NCBI GenBank assembly: GCA_963576475.1
Contig: OY754970.1
Span: 32,773,619 to 32,837,618, forward strand
DNA length: 64,000 nt
From: Molanna angustata
Taxonomy: Eukaryota; Arthropoda; Insecta; Trichoptera; Molannidae
Direction of reading: 5' to 3'
In this document: positions 32,867 to 44,503 of the stretch, in pieces
Layout of the letters: every line of letters starts with the position of its first letter
Position numbering within the stretch: position 1 is the stretch's first letter
The notes under the pieces: model-generated
What the model was told of the DNA's origin: nothing
Databases searched by the model: none
Seen by the model: the letters and a program-made list of their open reading frames with translations, nothing else
Program-made: the position numbers and the translations under genes

Positions 32867-34386
32867 TACATTATTAAGTTGTTGGCTACAATGAGTCTAT
32901 AAAACAAATGATTCTTAACCGATAATTCCAATTGGAATCATTAATGTATTTTACGTATATCTCAATGAAAATTGTTATCAGCAGTGTTATTTCTCTTCTA
33001 AATAATTAATCGCAATATTTTTGTTCGCTTACAATACTGAGAATTACAGAAACTTCTGTACCTACTCGGTTATTGCGACTCAGTTATTGTACAGTTGAAA
33101 ACTCGGTTATTGCGAAATGTGCTTTTCTTGCTAAACACGGTTATTCAAAATTTAATAAATGTGAGTTTTTTTTTTGTTTTCTAGCATGCTATATTTTTTT
33201 TTAATTAGGTAATTATATTTCCTTCAAACTGTAATAAAAATTAAAGATTTTTTATTTTTTATGAAAAGTATATAGTTTTATATATGAATGATGACAATTG
33301 GAATCGTTAAAATTTCCAAAAAAAAGTAAAAAAAAAATTATAAAAATTATCAAAATCTCTTCATAATCACATATTTTGCCCATTTTTTATGAAACATATT
33401 TATTTTCATAATGCTTTCATAATTCGGTTAAAAAAGGGTTAAATTAAACTTTTTTTTTAATAAAATTATACAACATTATGTGCAAAAATAGTATATTAGA
33501 TAAACCTACGAACGAAACGTGAGATCATTTATAAATACTCATCATATAACCGTAATTATAATTAATCTTAGTAAATCACAGCCAAATCTGGTTCACATAT
33601 GTAGGTAAGTAATGTTCTCGAGTAAAACATAATGCAGACATGGGTTTTTAAGAGTTCATGGCTGAATTCTATAAAACATTATTCACATGTCTAAACGCGA
33701 GGTCTTGTCATGAGTTATGATCAATTCATTGATATTACAGAAACCACACATTAGTTTCGACTGAAGCCATAAATAAAAATATAAAAATACGCCCAGAGTT
33801 AATCTAATCGGCACGTACACGAAAGTATAAACAAGCAGATAAAGAAAAACTAATTCCACGTCTATATAATATGTATCACAATACCTTGATACAAGGGCCC
33901 AAGGGGTATAATAAAAATCAAACCATACGTTTCACAAGGATAGATAAAAGATCTTTGTGGAACATACATTAGTGATTTGATTTATATAAAACCTGAGTTT
34001 TTCTGTGAAGCATGCACCGGCTTAGAATTATAGCGCTTCTACTCTTTTATCATAGTTTAGAGTGTTGGTAACCAAGTGGTCACCAGTTGCTGTGGTGTAT
34101 ACTGGTCTGTTAGTTAGTTAGTCTGTCTGTTAGTCTGTTATTAGTTCTATAACGTTCCCTATGGAGTGGGGTAGGTGACTGCGACTTTTCCTATTGTTAG
34201 TTAGACTCCATTTAGACCAATATACATCAATTTGAGCTGACTCCAGAAGGGATGTAGCTTTGGACTATATTTAGAGTAACTTCTCGACGTGATATGCTAA
34301 GAGAAATTATATTTGATTTATTATTAGTAGGGTCACCAACAAATATTTCTTCTTAATAGATCACGTAAAAAAGTGAGACAGTTTAA
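32867..34386. other. AT-rich intergenic region with one possible first exon
   Basis: No established gene. ATG at 34012 follows TATATAAA (33983-33990) and opens MHRLRIIALLLFYHSLEC, which has the make-up of a signal peptide. It stops at TAA after 19 codons unless a donor at TTG-GTAACC (34064) is used. No downstream exon could be found. 34108-34145 holds a GTTAGT/GTCTGT short repeat. Confidence 0.3.
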
Positions 34387-34575
34387 ATAATAATAATAAT
34401 AATAAATTGGGATGATTTTTATAGCGCCGTTTTTGTGATAACCTCACCTCAAGATAGCTTTGAATATACCTATTTCAGGTTTTTGTAAGACTCGCGAGAA
34501 GTGAGTTTTCAGGTGTTTCCTGAATAGTGCTAAGTTGTCGATTCGCCTCAGTTCAGGTAAATAAAATAAATGAAA
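34387..34575 (-). pseudogene. CR1/L2-like LINE ORF2 C-terminus and 3' end
   Basis: Minus-strand LRRIDNLALFRKHLKTHF is the usual end of CR1/L2/Jockey-type ORF2 (FKKxLKTHLF type). It is followed by a 3' untranslated segment and an ATT trinucleotide tail (AAT run at 34387-34408 on the plus strand), typical of such LINEs. It is heavily 5'-truncated. Confidence 0.65.
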
Positions 34576-35294
34576 GAAAATATTGGTGATCCATAAATAT
34601 CGAGAGTAAATAATGAGATTAAAAAAAATATACAGTAAATTTGTCACATTGTTACTGTCGCATAGCGAAGAACACAAGAGAGACCAACCATTAAAAAAAG
34701 TAAATATTTATATCATCTCTTATAAAAATAAAAATATTTTAAAGTCAATTTTCTATTCGATGACTATAAGCATTTTATACGAGCAATAATTTAAAATTTC
34801 ATATAAATTATTTATAATAAAGAAACGATACATCTGAATTGAAGACATGTTTTAAAGCGATCGTAAAGAAAATATTAGGAAACAGTGTAAATTGTTTACC
34901 ATTTTAAATGCATTAATATTTAAGAGTATCTTTCAACTCAGCAAATGTTGCTATATGTAAATAAACAAAACTATCGTAATGAGAAAGAAATTTTAGATTA
35001 AGTACACAAAAAATCGCTTCGGTGTATACGTACAATAAATAGCGGAACAAATGTTTAAACAATAATGAATGTAAATTATAATATGAGTGTACTAGATGGG
35101 GAAACACGCTACAAATATGTTAAATGAAAATCATCAAGACCAACAAAAAATTATGGTGTGTCAAAAACACATGGAACAAGTTTGTTGACAAAAATAATGC
35201 GTAATTTTGTATGTGTTCTTAATCTTTAATTTATCAACAAAATGAAGTATTTGTTGACGAGCATCGGAAGCAATATAACCGCAGATATTTAGAT
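34576..35294. other. AT-rich intergenic stretch
   Basis: No feature supported. Confidence 0.4.
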
Positions 35295-35450
35295 GGGTTG
35301 ATGGCAGAGCGGTTAGCGCGCTGGGCTAGTAATCCAGTGGTCGCGAGTTCGAATCCTGCCACGACCGATTTCGTTCACCTATAGCACAAGCATTTTGCTT
35401 AATTTAGGGAATGTAGGAAGATGTATATGTACTTGTTTAACAAGGACATA
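35295..35450 (+). mobile_element. tRNA-Thr-derived SINE family B
   Basis: The head is tRNA-like with a perfect A box (TGGCAGAGCGG), a B box (GTTCGAATC) and an anticodon loop CTAGTAA, implying Thr(AGT) ancestry. The acceptor stem has two mismatches and runs straight into a conserved body (TAGCACAAGCATTTTGCTTA, GGGAATGTAGG) shared with 47360-47472. It is a SINE, not a tRNA gene. Confidence 0.8.
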
Positions 35451-35639
35451 TTAATTTAAAAAAATATATATCACAAATATATTTCATCTATTCAAGTACT
35501 CGTCGATTTGAATTTTCTCAGGATTATTTGTTTATATAAATTAAAATGAATTTAAATCCCAAAATTAAATACCATATATAAAAGAAATGCAATTAAACAC
35601 ATATGTAAATAATATTGCATTAATAAAATTTACTCCATA

Positions 35640-35850
35640 GATAACATTAGTACAGCACTTCGCACGAGTGGAATGATAAAAATCCCAAAAAAATATACAT
35701 CTTTTGGCCAAAACTATTATTCATACTATGGTGTAAAATTGTATAATGATTTACCAGTGAAATTTAAAAAAAAGTAGGCTATATAGTATATTTTGAAAAT
35801 AATTTCCCTAATACCCTCAAAAGATACGTCTTTGTAAAAAGGAGCAGTTT
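35640..35850 (+). pseudogene. CR1/Jockey-like LINE ORF2 C-terminal relic
   Basis: TSFGQNYYSYYGVKLYNDLP near 35695 follows the pattern of LINE C-termini (FGxxSFxYxGxxLWNSLP). It is followed by a frameshift and a decayed helix. No RT domain remains. Confidence 0.6.
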
Positions 35851-37046
35851 GTATGTACATCTTTATTCTATTGCATGAGTTTTATGAATTTTGAATTTGT
35901 TTAATAATTTTCTTGTGAAATTAGTTTTATTTTTTTATTTTAATTAACTAAAAAGCTACAAGGCCTATTATGAAGTAGATTTTTACTTCAATCGAAAGAG
36001 AATATGAAAATCTACCGGCTGAGTTTTTTATTATTATAATATTTTAGTAACTATTCTTGCTATTTATAAAAACCCCCTAAACTTTACCTTTTTTACACGA
36101 TAAAATGTTGTATATCACATATCAGGTGATATACAATATTTTTTCGTGTTTCATACATTAGAAGGTAATTTAGTATGCATTTTTGCGTACATCCGTATAG
36201 GTACCTAGGGTATACAAGGGCCTTAAATAACATGTGAATTTTTATTGTTTGTTTTATTTTGTTCGTTAGGTTTAAGCTTTAGATTTATTTTTTTATTTTT
36301 GCTTGGGTTGTCATTTTTTTCAAAATTGTTGTTTCTATATCAATATTAATATTTATTTATGTTCCTTAATATTATGATACCTAGATTAAGATTTATATAC
36401 TGTTTTTAGTTAGTTTGTATGTGTTGTGAAATGTAACTTGCTTCAAAACACGAGAAATTCTCTTTTTGAAGTTGGGTCATACAAAAGTATGTATTTATCC
36501 ATATTTAGCCTGTATATATATAATATTGTAAATTTTGTACTGTTTTTTTAATCAATAAATATTATAGTGCATTCCACATATCAACTACATTCGTATTTTT
36601 GTGTTGGTAAGATTGCATAGTTTACAATCTGACGAATTTAGTTTTACAAAGTTGCAAACACTATATTTCGCTAGATACTCTGTAAATTTACGGAAACTTA
36701 GTTTTTATAAATAAATTAAAAACTCATTTTACTGTGTTTGGGGTATGTCAAATTACAACTTTTATTATTCTTACTTTATGACGAATAGTACAGAATAAAT
36801 TTATATAAATTAGCGTTATCTATATGTTGCCATATCTGGCAAAGTTTAGTTTCAACAACATTAGGAAATCTTACCAATGCAAAGAAAGATAAAAAAGTGA
36901 AATGGTCTGTCTAGAGCTATAGTATCTATGTTTATATTAATGTATCTTTCCCGAATTTGGCCTAATCAACAATTTGAGCTCAAATCTGTGTGCTTTTAAG
37001 AGCGTTTTCGGCGTTTTTTTTTGTATGTACATTTTTTTAACAAAAT
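35851..37046. other. AT-rich stretch, possibly LINE 3' region at first
   Basis: No gene seen. A perfect hairpin TATATCACATATCAGGTGATATAC lies near 36111. The remainder is unique-looking AT-rich sequence. Confidence 0.35.
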
Positions 37047-37290
37047 TCGGCCTTCGTGGCTCAGTTGGTTGGATATCTGACTGCTGATCCATGGGTCCCG
37101 GGTTCGATTCCCGGTGGAGACACAGTTTTTACAAATTGTGTTTTCAGTCTGGATCTGTGAGACGATAAATATCGTAAGTCTCCAGAATGTGGCAACTTGT
37201 TATTGGGTGCGTGTTAAATAATTATTTGACATAGTACCTGTTAGTTGCCCGAGAAGCTACATAAATAAATAAATAAATAAATAAATAAAA
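37047..37290 (+). mobile_element. tRNA-derived SINE family A, full length
   Basis: The best copy of the family. Head with A box TGGCTCAGTTGG and B box GGTTCGATTCC, body (TCTGGATCTGTGAGACGAT, CTCCAGAATGTGGCAACTT, AGTTGCCCGAGAAG) and an (ATAA)n tail. Pol III would have made the RNA; a LINE would have copied it. Other copies: 21838, 43843, 49551, 53735. Confidence 0.9.
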
Positions 37291-37447
37291 TGATATTTAC
37301 AAATTAAATATTATACTTAACCTTTCTACAGTTTATCCTGAAAATTCGCACATACAAAACAATAATAACCCATTCGTTTTATGTGTAATTATTTCTAAAA
37401 TTGGCGTATAAAATGTTTTTTTTTATAATATTAAAATTTTACAATTC

Positions 37448-37671
37448 AGCTGCTTCAGAACAGGGGGGCAAGTCTGGTCCAACCGGCGAAATCAAAACCC
37501 TCGTAATTACCCATATCATGGATATAATTATCATATAGAGTTCTATGACATCTAAATATATTATAGAACTCCAAATAATAATTATATTCATAATATGGGT
37601 AATCACGAGGGTTTTTATTTCGCCGGTTGCACCAGACTTGCCCCCCAGATTTATTATTGTGAAGCAGCTAT
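37448..37671. mobile_element. Palindromic fold-back MITE, copy 1
   Basis: The arms are nearly complete reverse complements from GGGGGGCAAGTCTGG through CGGCGAAATCAAAACCCTCG to a short loop near 37555. An outer AGCTGCTTCA/TGAAGCAGCT pair extends them. RNA from either strand would fold into a long hairpin. Second copy at 45099. Confidence 0.88.
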
Positions 37672-38776
37672 CTTATACTTGAATAATGGACGTGTCATGA
37701 TTTAAAATAAATAAATAACAAATTTAAATCTGGGTGTACTCACCGCTTTCCCACAAACTCGTCTAATTAAAAAAACATGTTAAATCGGCTAAATAATTAT
37801 CCGTGGCTAATGAATTACATAGAAGTAAATAGGTAACTAATCCAAGGACATGTTTCAAAACAATCGAACCGAAATAAATTAGATATCGGACAAGTGAAGC
37901 GGCGCGAATTATACACAGGGGTTAAGAAAAATGACTCTCTTGAAGCGTACAAAATAAATGAGCCTCTGGGCGATCTAAGACAAGATGTTGATTAAGGAAC
38001 ACATCGGTTCCCACACAAGGATCCCGCTGAAGATAAATTGATATGGCGTCATGATCTGCTTTCGACTATCTTCCACATGAACAACGCCAGAAGTCACATA
38101 TCGCTCGTTTCATTACTTTAATTGTCTGATTTATATTTCAACAGTAAACACCGAAGAGTACATTGAATTAAACAACTAGTACTACGCAGCTACAACAGAA
38201 CAAACAATGAATCATTTACCAACACTTGATAAATGTTTTAGAACAGGAAACCGATAAAATAATTAAATACTTTGATGAGTATTAAGTATAACAACAATAA
38301 AAAACAGTAAGGGGATACAGATAAGTAAAATAAAGAAATAGCTTATAAAAATAACAAGAGACTCCTGCGCATTAAATAACTTGTTTTCAATGAATTATAA
38401 AAATAAATAAAAATACTTTTTAATAACACCACTTATGTAATTTATTAACGTCTACAACAATAATTACCGATTGCACAAAGCAAGCTCTAATAGTTTGATT
38501 AAGTGAAACTAATTACATTTTTATAAGTAAATCCAAAACTAAATGAAAAATACAAATGAAAACAATTCAACCCTTGGTTTTATCCGTCTTTTGAGCTAAT
38601 CATTGTATTACTTAAGAAATAAGTTATTATAATAAACCTTATTTCTATTGCGATTGTGTACATCGCAAAATAGCTGTCTTTGACATCTGGTTGAGTCTCT
38701 ACTGCTGCACAAATGGACCAATATTAAATAAGATGTGGCAGACAATTGATTTAACACTTGAAAAAAATTGCCATTA
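37672..38776. other. Intergenic region, no recognisable repeat
   Basis: About 1.1 kb that shows no repeat family found elsewhere in this window. Mixed base composition near 37880-38070. No open frame of note. Confidence 0.35.
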
Positions 38777-39713
38777 TCAAACTGCCGATTTTTTCAAGAG
38801 AATTTATTTCTCTTAACATATCGACAAAGCATCAAGCGAGATCATCATCAAATCATCATACGCGAGATTTATATGCCAGGTCTATATTTTTCATAGTTTG
38901 TTCAACTTTGAAGTCAAAAACACCAACTTAGAGGCTTCGCAGCATACATGTTCTATGGATTTACGCAGAATTCGGAGTAGAAAATTTAGTGTGTCTTTGT
39001 GTGTGTCCTTAATAAATATTTATCTGCTTGATTCACAGAGCCTAAAATTTAAGAAAGTATAGAAAAGTTTTAAGCCTACAAAACTTTTACACTCAGACTT
39101 TCGAATTTCGGGGTTATCAACTTTTGAATTATCGCTTTATTTTTCCATATATCTCAAAAACCATAAAAGCTAGAACACTGAAAATTTGTACAAATATAGA
39201 CAAATACTAAATCTCAAATTCGTATTTTTTTCCGACAGTTCCAGAATTTCTCAAACATTTTTTACTAAGAAAAGCATTTTTGATGATAAATTTATGTGTT
39301 TAACTGCCTATATTTCCAAAGTTTAAAAAAATATCGAATTTAATATTCTATAAAAAATTTAAATATTACAGTAGTACCTACCTATATCTCAATTTTTATA
39401 AAAATATAATTTACCTAGTGACGATATCGTTTCATGCAATTTGTAAGGCAGTATACACTACACAATATCTACGGGGACTCAATAGTTTGATACTTAATCT
39501 CCAAACATACATACATACCATCATGCTGTTTTCATATTCTGGGTAGGAAAATAAGACTGACTTACATACTATTCTATTCTGATATACATACCTACATGTT
39601 TTATATAGATAATAAAATATCGTTCAAGTGTTTATAGTTTGGTACGTATTCTTCAATTATACATACTATCGCCAGCCATCGACAGTAGGATCTTATGTGT
39701 TACATGCAACTAG
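38777..39713 (+). mobile_element. Helitron/HINE-like copy, older full-length (937 bp)
   Basis: Starts TCAAACTGCCGATTTTTTCA and ends with ATGTGTTACATGCAACTAG; flanks A and T. The microsatellite is reduced to a few GT units, and the core is diverged by many substitutions. Confidence 0.85.
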
Positions 39714-40081
39714 TAATAACAATAGTTGAAGGAATTTACCCGAAACATGGTTTCTAAGAAAATAATATAAAGATACACCAACACTGTCTGTTTCCGTAAA
39801 ATATCAAGAGGAAAAATATAGTGAGTATTATCAAAGACAATAATGAGATTTACGTCAGTATTTTTCTTATAAGTAATAGACATAATGATACGTTCAATAT
39901 ACGGCAAATTGTTATGATTGAAATGTTGATATAAAAAATAAAAGTTTATCGAGCAAAACCTATTGCGTACGAAAATTCCCGGTAAAGAGATATCCGATGA
40001 GGGTCGATGTATTTTCTGACGCAGACATAATTCTTGACACAGCAATTTTGCAGTAGTTTCATATTTTAATAATGTATTCAA
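39714..40081 (-). CDS. Hypothetical open frame, doubtful
   Basis: A 123-codon minus-strand frame starts at 40081 and stops inside the Helitron-like 3' end. It holds a hydrophobic stretch (VLVYLYIIFLETMF), weakly reminiscent of insect chemoreceptor segments, but no diagnostic motif. It is AT-rich and may be chance. I do not assign a function. Confidence 0.15.
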
Positions 40082-41950
40082 AAATATATTAATACAAAGC
40101 TTTTATCTGGTTGATGGATTTGACAGTAACATTTTAGCAGTTGGTGGAAATACTTCGCTTTATACTTCTATTGCTGAGCTACTTGACAATACTTCCAGAT
40201 TCGGGAGAACACTTATACAGGTAATTGTAGTTACAAATTATTATTTTAAATTAATCACCTGGACGCATAATGAATAGAATAGAGCGACGTGGAAGCAGAT
40301 GGAGGAGGACTTCGACCAGGAGTGCAAGAAAATAAGCTGAGGTAGAAGATCGTCAAAAAGGAGCTGGTATTAGAATCCAAAAAAATTGCTAATTTTATGT
40401 TATATAGACCAACATATTGATTAAATTACAAATTTAACTTCAAATCATCAAATGCCTTTGACACAGATGAAGTTAGGAGTCTAGCGTCTAGGTGTCATAT
40501 TATGTATACTTTCTATACGATGATTATACAATTGTAAGATGAGAGTAAAAAGCATAACAACTCTGAGACAAGTATGAACATCGTACACAGTTGGTGTATC
40601 GTATTTCATATTGTGTATGTCAGAATATCCCACATAGTAATTTGCATAATAGGTAAATGGACAATTTGTTACTGCAATGTTTCAAAGTCAAAGACAACTA
40701 GCGAGCAACTAAATATATAATTATTATGTGACCATAATATTCATGATGACAAAAACAAAGAAAAAATTTAAATAAACTTCAGCAATTAACTTATAACCAA
40801 TGTGTGAACGTTATGGACCAATACATCATGACCGTCCCTCATTTCTTTCATTTCAAATGATAAAAGTGCTTCATAAATCTAAAGTAACATTATTTGTAAT
40901 ATAAATATCAAAGACAACGAGTGAAATGTCGCAATTTAGCGCCATTTAAGAAGTAATGTGGTATTACTGATAAGTATTCAGAAGAAATTTGTAATTTATG
41001 AGTCCATTTTATGCATGTAGTTTATTATATGTACATGTCCGCTAATGGAATAAACACATAAAGGTGGTCTGACACTCCTCCACCACTACCCGTTCTGCTT
41101 ATGGGAACTAATAACGCCCCCTTGCAAAACTCATAAAGAACATACGAAGAGCCCGGAGAACTCCAAGTGCCAAAGAGAGCTAATCATGTGGAAACAACTG
41201 GCTCAGCGTTCACTGATAGTGAAGATAAGAATGCACCGAATTTAAGACAGAAAGTCTTGAATGCCCTAAAGTTGCTCTTCGTGGTCTGACACTATGCAAA
41301 AATTTATGAAATATTCAAAGTTATTATAATATGAGCTGAAAAAATAGCTCGATGATTGACACGATGTCATTTGAATTTCTTATAAATTGTGAGAAATTTA
41401 AATGACAAAATAATGTTAAAATTCCTCATAAATTGGTGCAGTCGGATTTACGCCTCTGTTTCCCCTGAAGGACAGCAAGCGCTACTTTAAAGATATTTTT
41501 CCACAATAGTTTGAATATTATATGGTTTCAGGTCATCTTATAAAGGCTTTAAATGCTTTATCTATACAACGAAAGTCTGTAGGAACGACTTTTAAGATTC
41601 ATACCGTTGCTTTTATTGAATATTGAAAAAAACATTTATATAACTTACCACTAAACCTTTTAAAAATTAATAAGTAAATTTAAAAAAAAACTAGTCAATA
41701 CATAAATAAATAAAAAACTAGTCAATAGATAAATAAATAAATAAACAAGCAATTAAATCTACAAATAAAATATATATAATAAATAAATAAATAAATATTT
41801 TTTTCCTTGGGTTATCTCTATTGTATCCTGACCATTGATCCGTTAGTTCATTCCGTTAGAACGTTCGAAACTTCAGTCACATAAATTCATATAAATATAC
41901 ATACACTGATGACAACTTTTAACTTAATTATAGTGTTATACATTACTAGT
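40082..41950. other. AT-rich intergenic region with one LINE-like scrap
   Basis: RATWKQMEEDFDQECKK at about 40284-40334 resembles LINE C-terminal text but is too short to classify. The rest, including a GC-richer patch at 41060-41290, is unrecognised. AAAT runs occur at 41690-41800. Confidence 0.35.
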
Positions 41951-41995
41951 TACAATATAAGTTGATATTTACTACTCTATCAACTTATATTGTAA
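41951..41995. repeat. Hairpin with 17-bp arms
   Basis: GTTACAATATAAGTTGATA and its reverse complement flank a 12-base loop. Confidence 0.85.
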
Positions 41996-42014
41996 CTACA
42001 TCAGATATTACTGG

Positions 42015-42165
42015 TGACAGGAAAATTATTCGAAAAACAATTATTCGAATGCTCAATTTTACGAAAATCAATTTTACGAATGGCAATTATTCGAATCACA
42101 TTTTTTCGAAAAACAATTTTCCGAACACACAATTATCAGAATTTACAATTGTTCGAATTTTTATG
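42015..42165 (+). repeat. Degenerate short tandem repeat (AATTATTCGAA-like)
   Basis: About eight ~18-bp units of the form 'caattattcgaat' with substitutions. Confidence 0.75.
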
Positions 42166-42198
42166 ACGTCATGTTGGTAGTATTGTGAGAGGAACAAA

Positions 42199-42341
42199 CC
42201 ATAGATTTTTATTATAATATACTAGATGTCGTAGTTAGCAAATTTTGTATGAATCGAAAACAAATGACGAAATGACTCACTTTTTACACGGAGTACTACA
42301 TCTACAAAGTATATTATGTATAATAAAAATCTATGGAATAA
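42199..42341. mobile_element. Fold-back MITE (~143 bp)
   Basis: CCATAGATTTTTATTATA at the left is mirrored by TATAATAAAAATCTATGG at the right, and the arms continue through TAGATGT. The centre is non-coding. Confidence 0.75.
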
Positions 42342-42492
42342 ACAACATGGCGACAACATGTAATCGATATTACTATACTCGTAAAAAGGACTTAAAAAAA
42401 AATTCTAGTTTATTGCTGAGTAGAGATGTATTTCAATTCAGCAATGTTTCTATTCAAATGAAATAAGAAATGTGGAATTAACATTTTTTATC

Positions 42493-42925
42493 CCTTCCTT
42501 GGGCGGCCCCAACCTCTCATTCCATTCCTGTCCGCAATGTATATTTTCTTCGTCAGGCGTTCCTCATTCATTCTCCCCATGTGGCCAAACCATCTCAATG
42601 TGTTCACTTTCATTCTATTAATAACATCTTTCTTTATCCTACATTCTTTCCTTATGTCCTCATTTCTGACCCTGTCATACATCGTTCTATTACAGATTCT
42701 TCTTAGCGATCTCATTTCAACTGCATTTATTCTATTTTCATGAGGACGGTATTTTGAAAGACGGAAATGTTAGAAGCGTGAACAACAGACGAACATGACG
42801 TATAAGACGATGTATGAATGTTGACGAGGCGATTAATGTATGTCAAGATAGAAGTAAGTGGCATTCGGTTCTCTCTGCCTACCTCGTGAGGGACATAGCG
42901 TGATGGTATGTATGTACCTATGTAT
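42493..42925 (+). mobile_element. RTE-like LINE insertion with 5' inversion (twin-priming) and 10-bp TSD
   Basis: 42493-42745 is the minus-strand LINE segment (MRSLRRICNRTMYDR ... WGRPRKG). 42748-42925 is the plus-strand 3' part (LKDGNVR onward, ending GTGATGGTATGTATGT). In the copy at 52625 these parts are continuous, with only about 20 bp missing at the junction here. ATTTTTTATC at 42483-42492 and 42926-42935 is the target duplication. The protein text is the C-terminal region of an endonuclease/RT polyprotein. Confidence 0.85.
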
Positions 42926-42935
42926 ATTTTTTATC

Positions 42936-43842
42936 ATATTTCTTCATTCCTCGAACGCCGGTACAGAAATCAAAAGATTCATGTCTGCGTCATGACGGTT
43001 TACGGAGCAATAACAAATACATATGTAAGGTGATATTACGAGGGAATTCTTTGAAGCACTTGGACAATGTGCCTAAACTGCATATAAGGAACGAACATGC
43101 CAAACGGTTCGTGTAATTCACAAAGCAGCCATTGTTTCATGATATACGATATCATCAAAACACACTTAAGTCGATTCAGATGCATTTCTACCAAATACGT
43201 TTAACAAAGGTGCAATACGAGAATCAATAAAACAAATGATAAAGTACGTATAACTTCTCTGAATTCAGTGTGACAATAAAACCACCCAAGATGTCAAATG
43301 AATCAATGTTGCTAGTTCGAAATAACAATAAATTTTTTATAATTAATTATTGCAGTATTGACAGCAGCTCGTTATTATTGAAATGTCGATGTCAATAATC
43401 AATGCCCTAACTAAATCGAAACAAAAGATTAATAACTTGTTTGGTTGAGAAATTAGTCAATACGAAATATTGGGATAAGATTGTAGTATTCGATGCGTTG
43501 TTGAAAATCTATGGATGCAAAGGTTAGAGAAAAAGTGAGACGTAATTCGCTGCATAACGTCGAGAGTCAACTAATTTTATTGGTTGATACAAATTAGAGT
43601 ATTTTTCTGCACTAAAATTGGTTTGTGCCAGTGATATGTAATGAATAGATATGCAATAGAATTCAAAAATCTGCACACTAAAACACGAGTCCTAATCAAA
43701 ACATGTGTCCTAGCCAGTGATATGTAATGAATTCATTAATAATTCATTACATATCACTGGTTTGTGCACAGGTTTTCACCCGCATTTTTTTAGCTTGGCG
43801 AGCTCTACAACATAACGACGAAATTCGTAGTTTATTTGTTTA
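42936..43842. other. Intergenic region with a short palindrome
   Basis: No gene seen. 43714-43760 is a perfect palindrome of CCAGTGATATGTAATGAAT. The same motif also occurs singly at about 43628. Confidence 0.5.
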
Positions 43843-44010
43843 GGTATCTGCTGAGCCAAAGGCCCCGGGTTCGATTCCCGGTGGAGGCACAGTTTTTAAT
43901 TGTGTTTTCAGTCTGGATCTGTGAGACAATTAATATCGAAATCTCCAGAATGTGTTGTGTGTTAAATTAATATTTGACATAGCGCTTGTTAGTTGCCCGA
44001 GAAGTAACAG
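43843..44010 (+). mobile_element. tRNA-derived SINE family A, 5'-truncated
   Basis: The head starts in its middle; the B box GGTTCGATTCC is intact; the body ends GTTGCCCGAGAAG. It abuts a Helitron-like 5' end six bases on. Confidence 0.85.
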
Positions 44011-44016
44011 AAGCAA

Positions 44017-44382
44017 TCCAACTGTCGATTCGTTCAAGAGAATGAAATTATTTTGAAGGAAGAGGCAGTTTAAATCCAAAACGTGTGTAAAAAAACACCA
44101 ATTTAGAGGCTTCGCAGCATATATTTATGTTCCATATACGGATTTACTCAGAATCCGGAGTAGAACATTTCGTGTGTCCGTCCCCTCCTTATAACTTTTG
44201 ATCCGCTCAATTTACAGAGCCCAAAATTTCAGAATATATAAACAGTTATAGGCCTACAAAACTTTTATAATCAAAATTTGGATTTTTTTTTCAATCAGGG
44301 GTTATCAACTTTTGAATTTTTGGTTTATTTTTCCATATATCTCAGAAACCATAAAAGCTAGAACACGGAAAAATGTACCAAA
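44017..44382 (+). mobile_element. Helitron/HINE-like 5' half
   Basis: TCCAACTGTCGATTCGTTCA through the core to 'agaacacggaaaaatgtacc', with the microsatellite lost. Truncated where the fold-back element begins. A lone terminal scrap ATCCAACTGTCG lies at 44632. Confidence 0.78.
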
Positions 44383-44503
44383 GTATTTTTCCAGAAATAT
44401 TCTATTACAATGACCGAACGTTTTAGCCGAGGTGGCTCGGCTTTATCAAGGTCTAAAATGAAACCTCGGCTAAAACGTTCTGTCATTAATACATATTTTG
44501 GTA
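44383..44503 (-). mobile_element. Fold-back element with hammerhead-like core
   Basis: AATGACCGAACGTTTTAGCC (44409) is repeated inverted with one mismatch at 44457-44484. On the minus strand 44454-44416 reads CTTGATAAAG, an AGCCGAG/CTCGGCT stem and AAAAC, an approximate CUGAUGA-stem II-GAAAC arrangement like those in Penelope-like terminal repeats. Confidence 0.5.

Noticed and set aside
35295..35367. Functional tRNA-Thr gene
   Set aside because: The acceptor stem has two mismatches, the T stem is imperfect, there is no terminator run straight after it, and it continues into a SINE body found again at 47360-47472.
39714..40081. Odorant-receptor-like exon
   Set aside because: Only a vague hydrophobic resemblance, and the frame ends within a transposon terminus. 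Kept only as a doubtful hypothetical frame.
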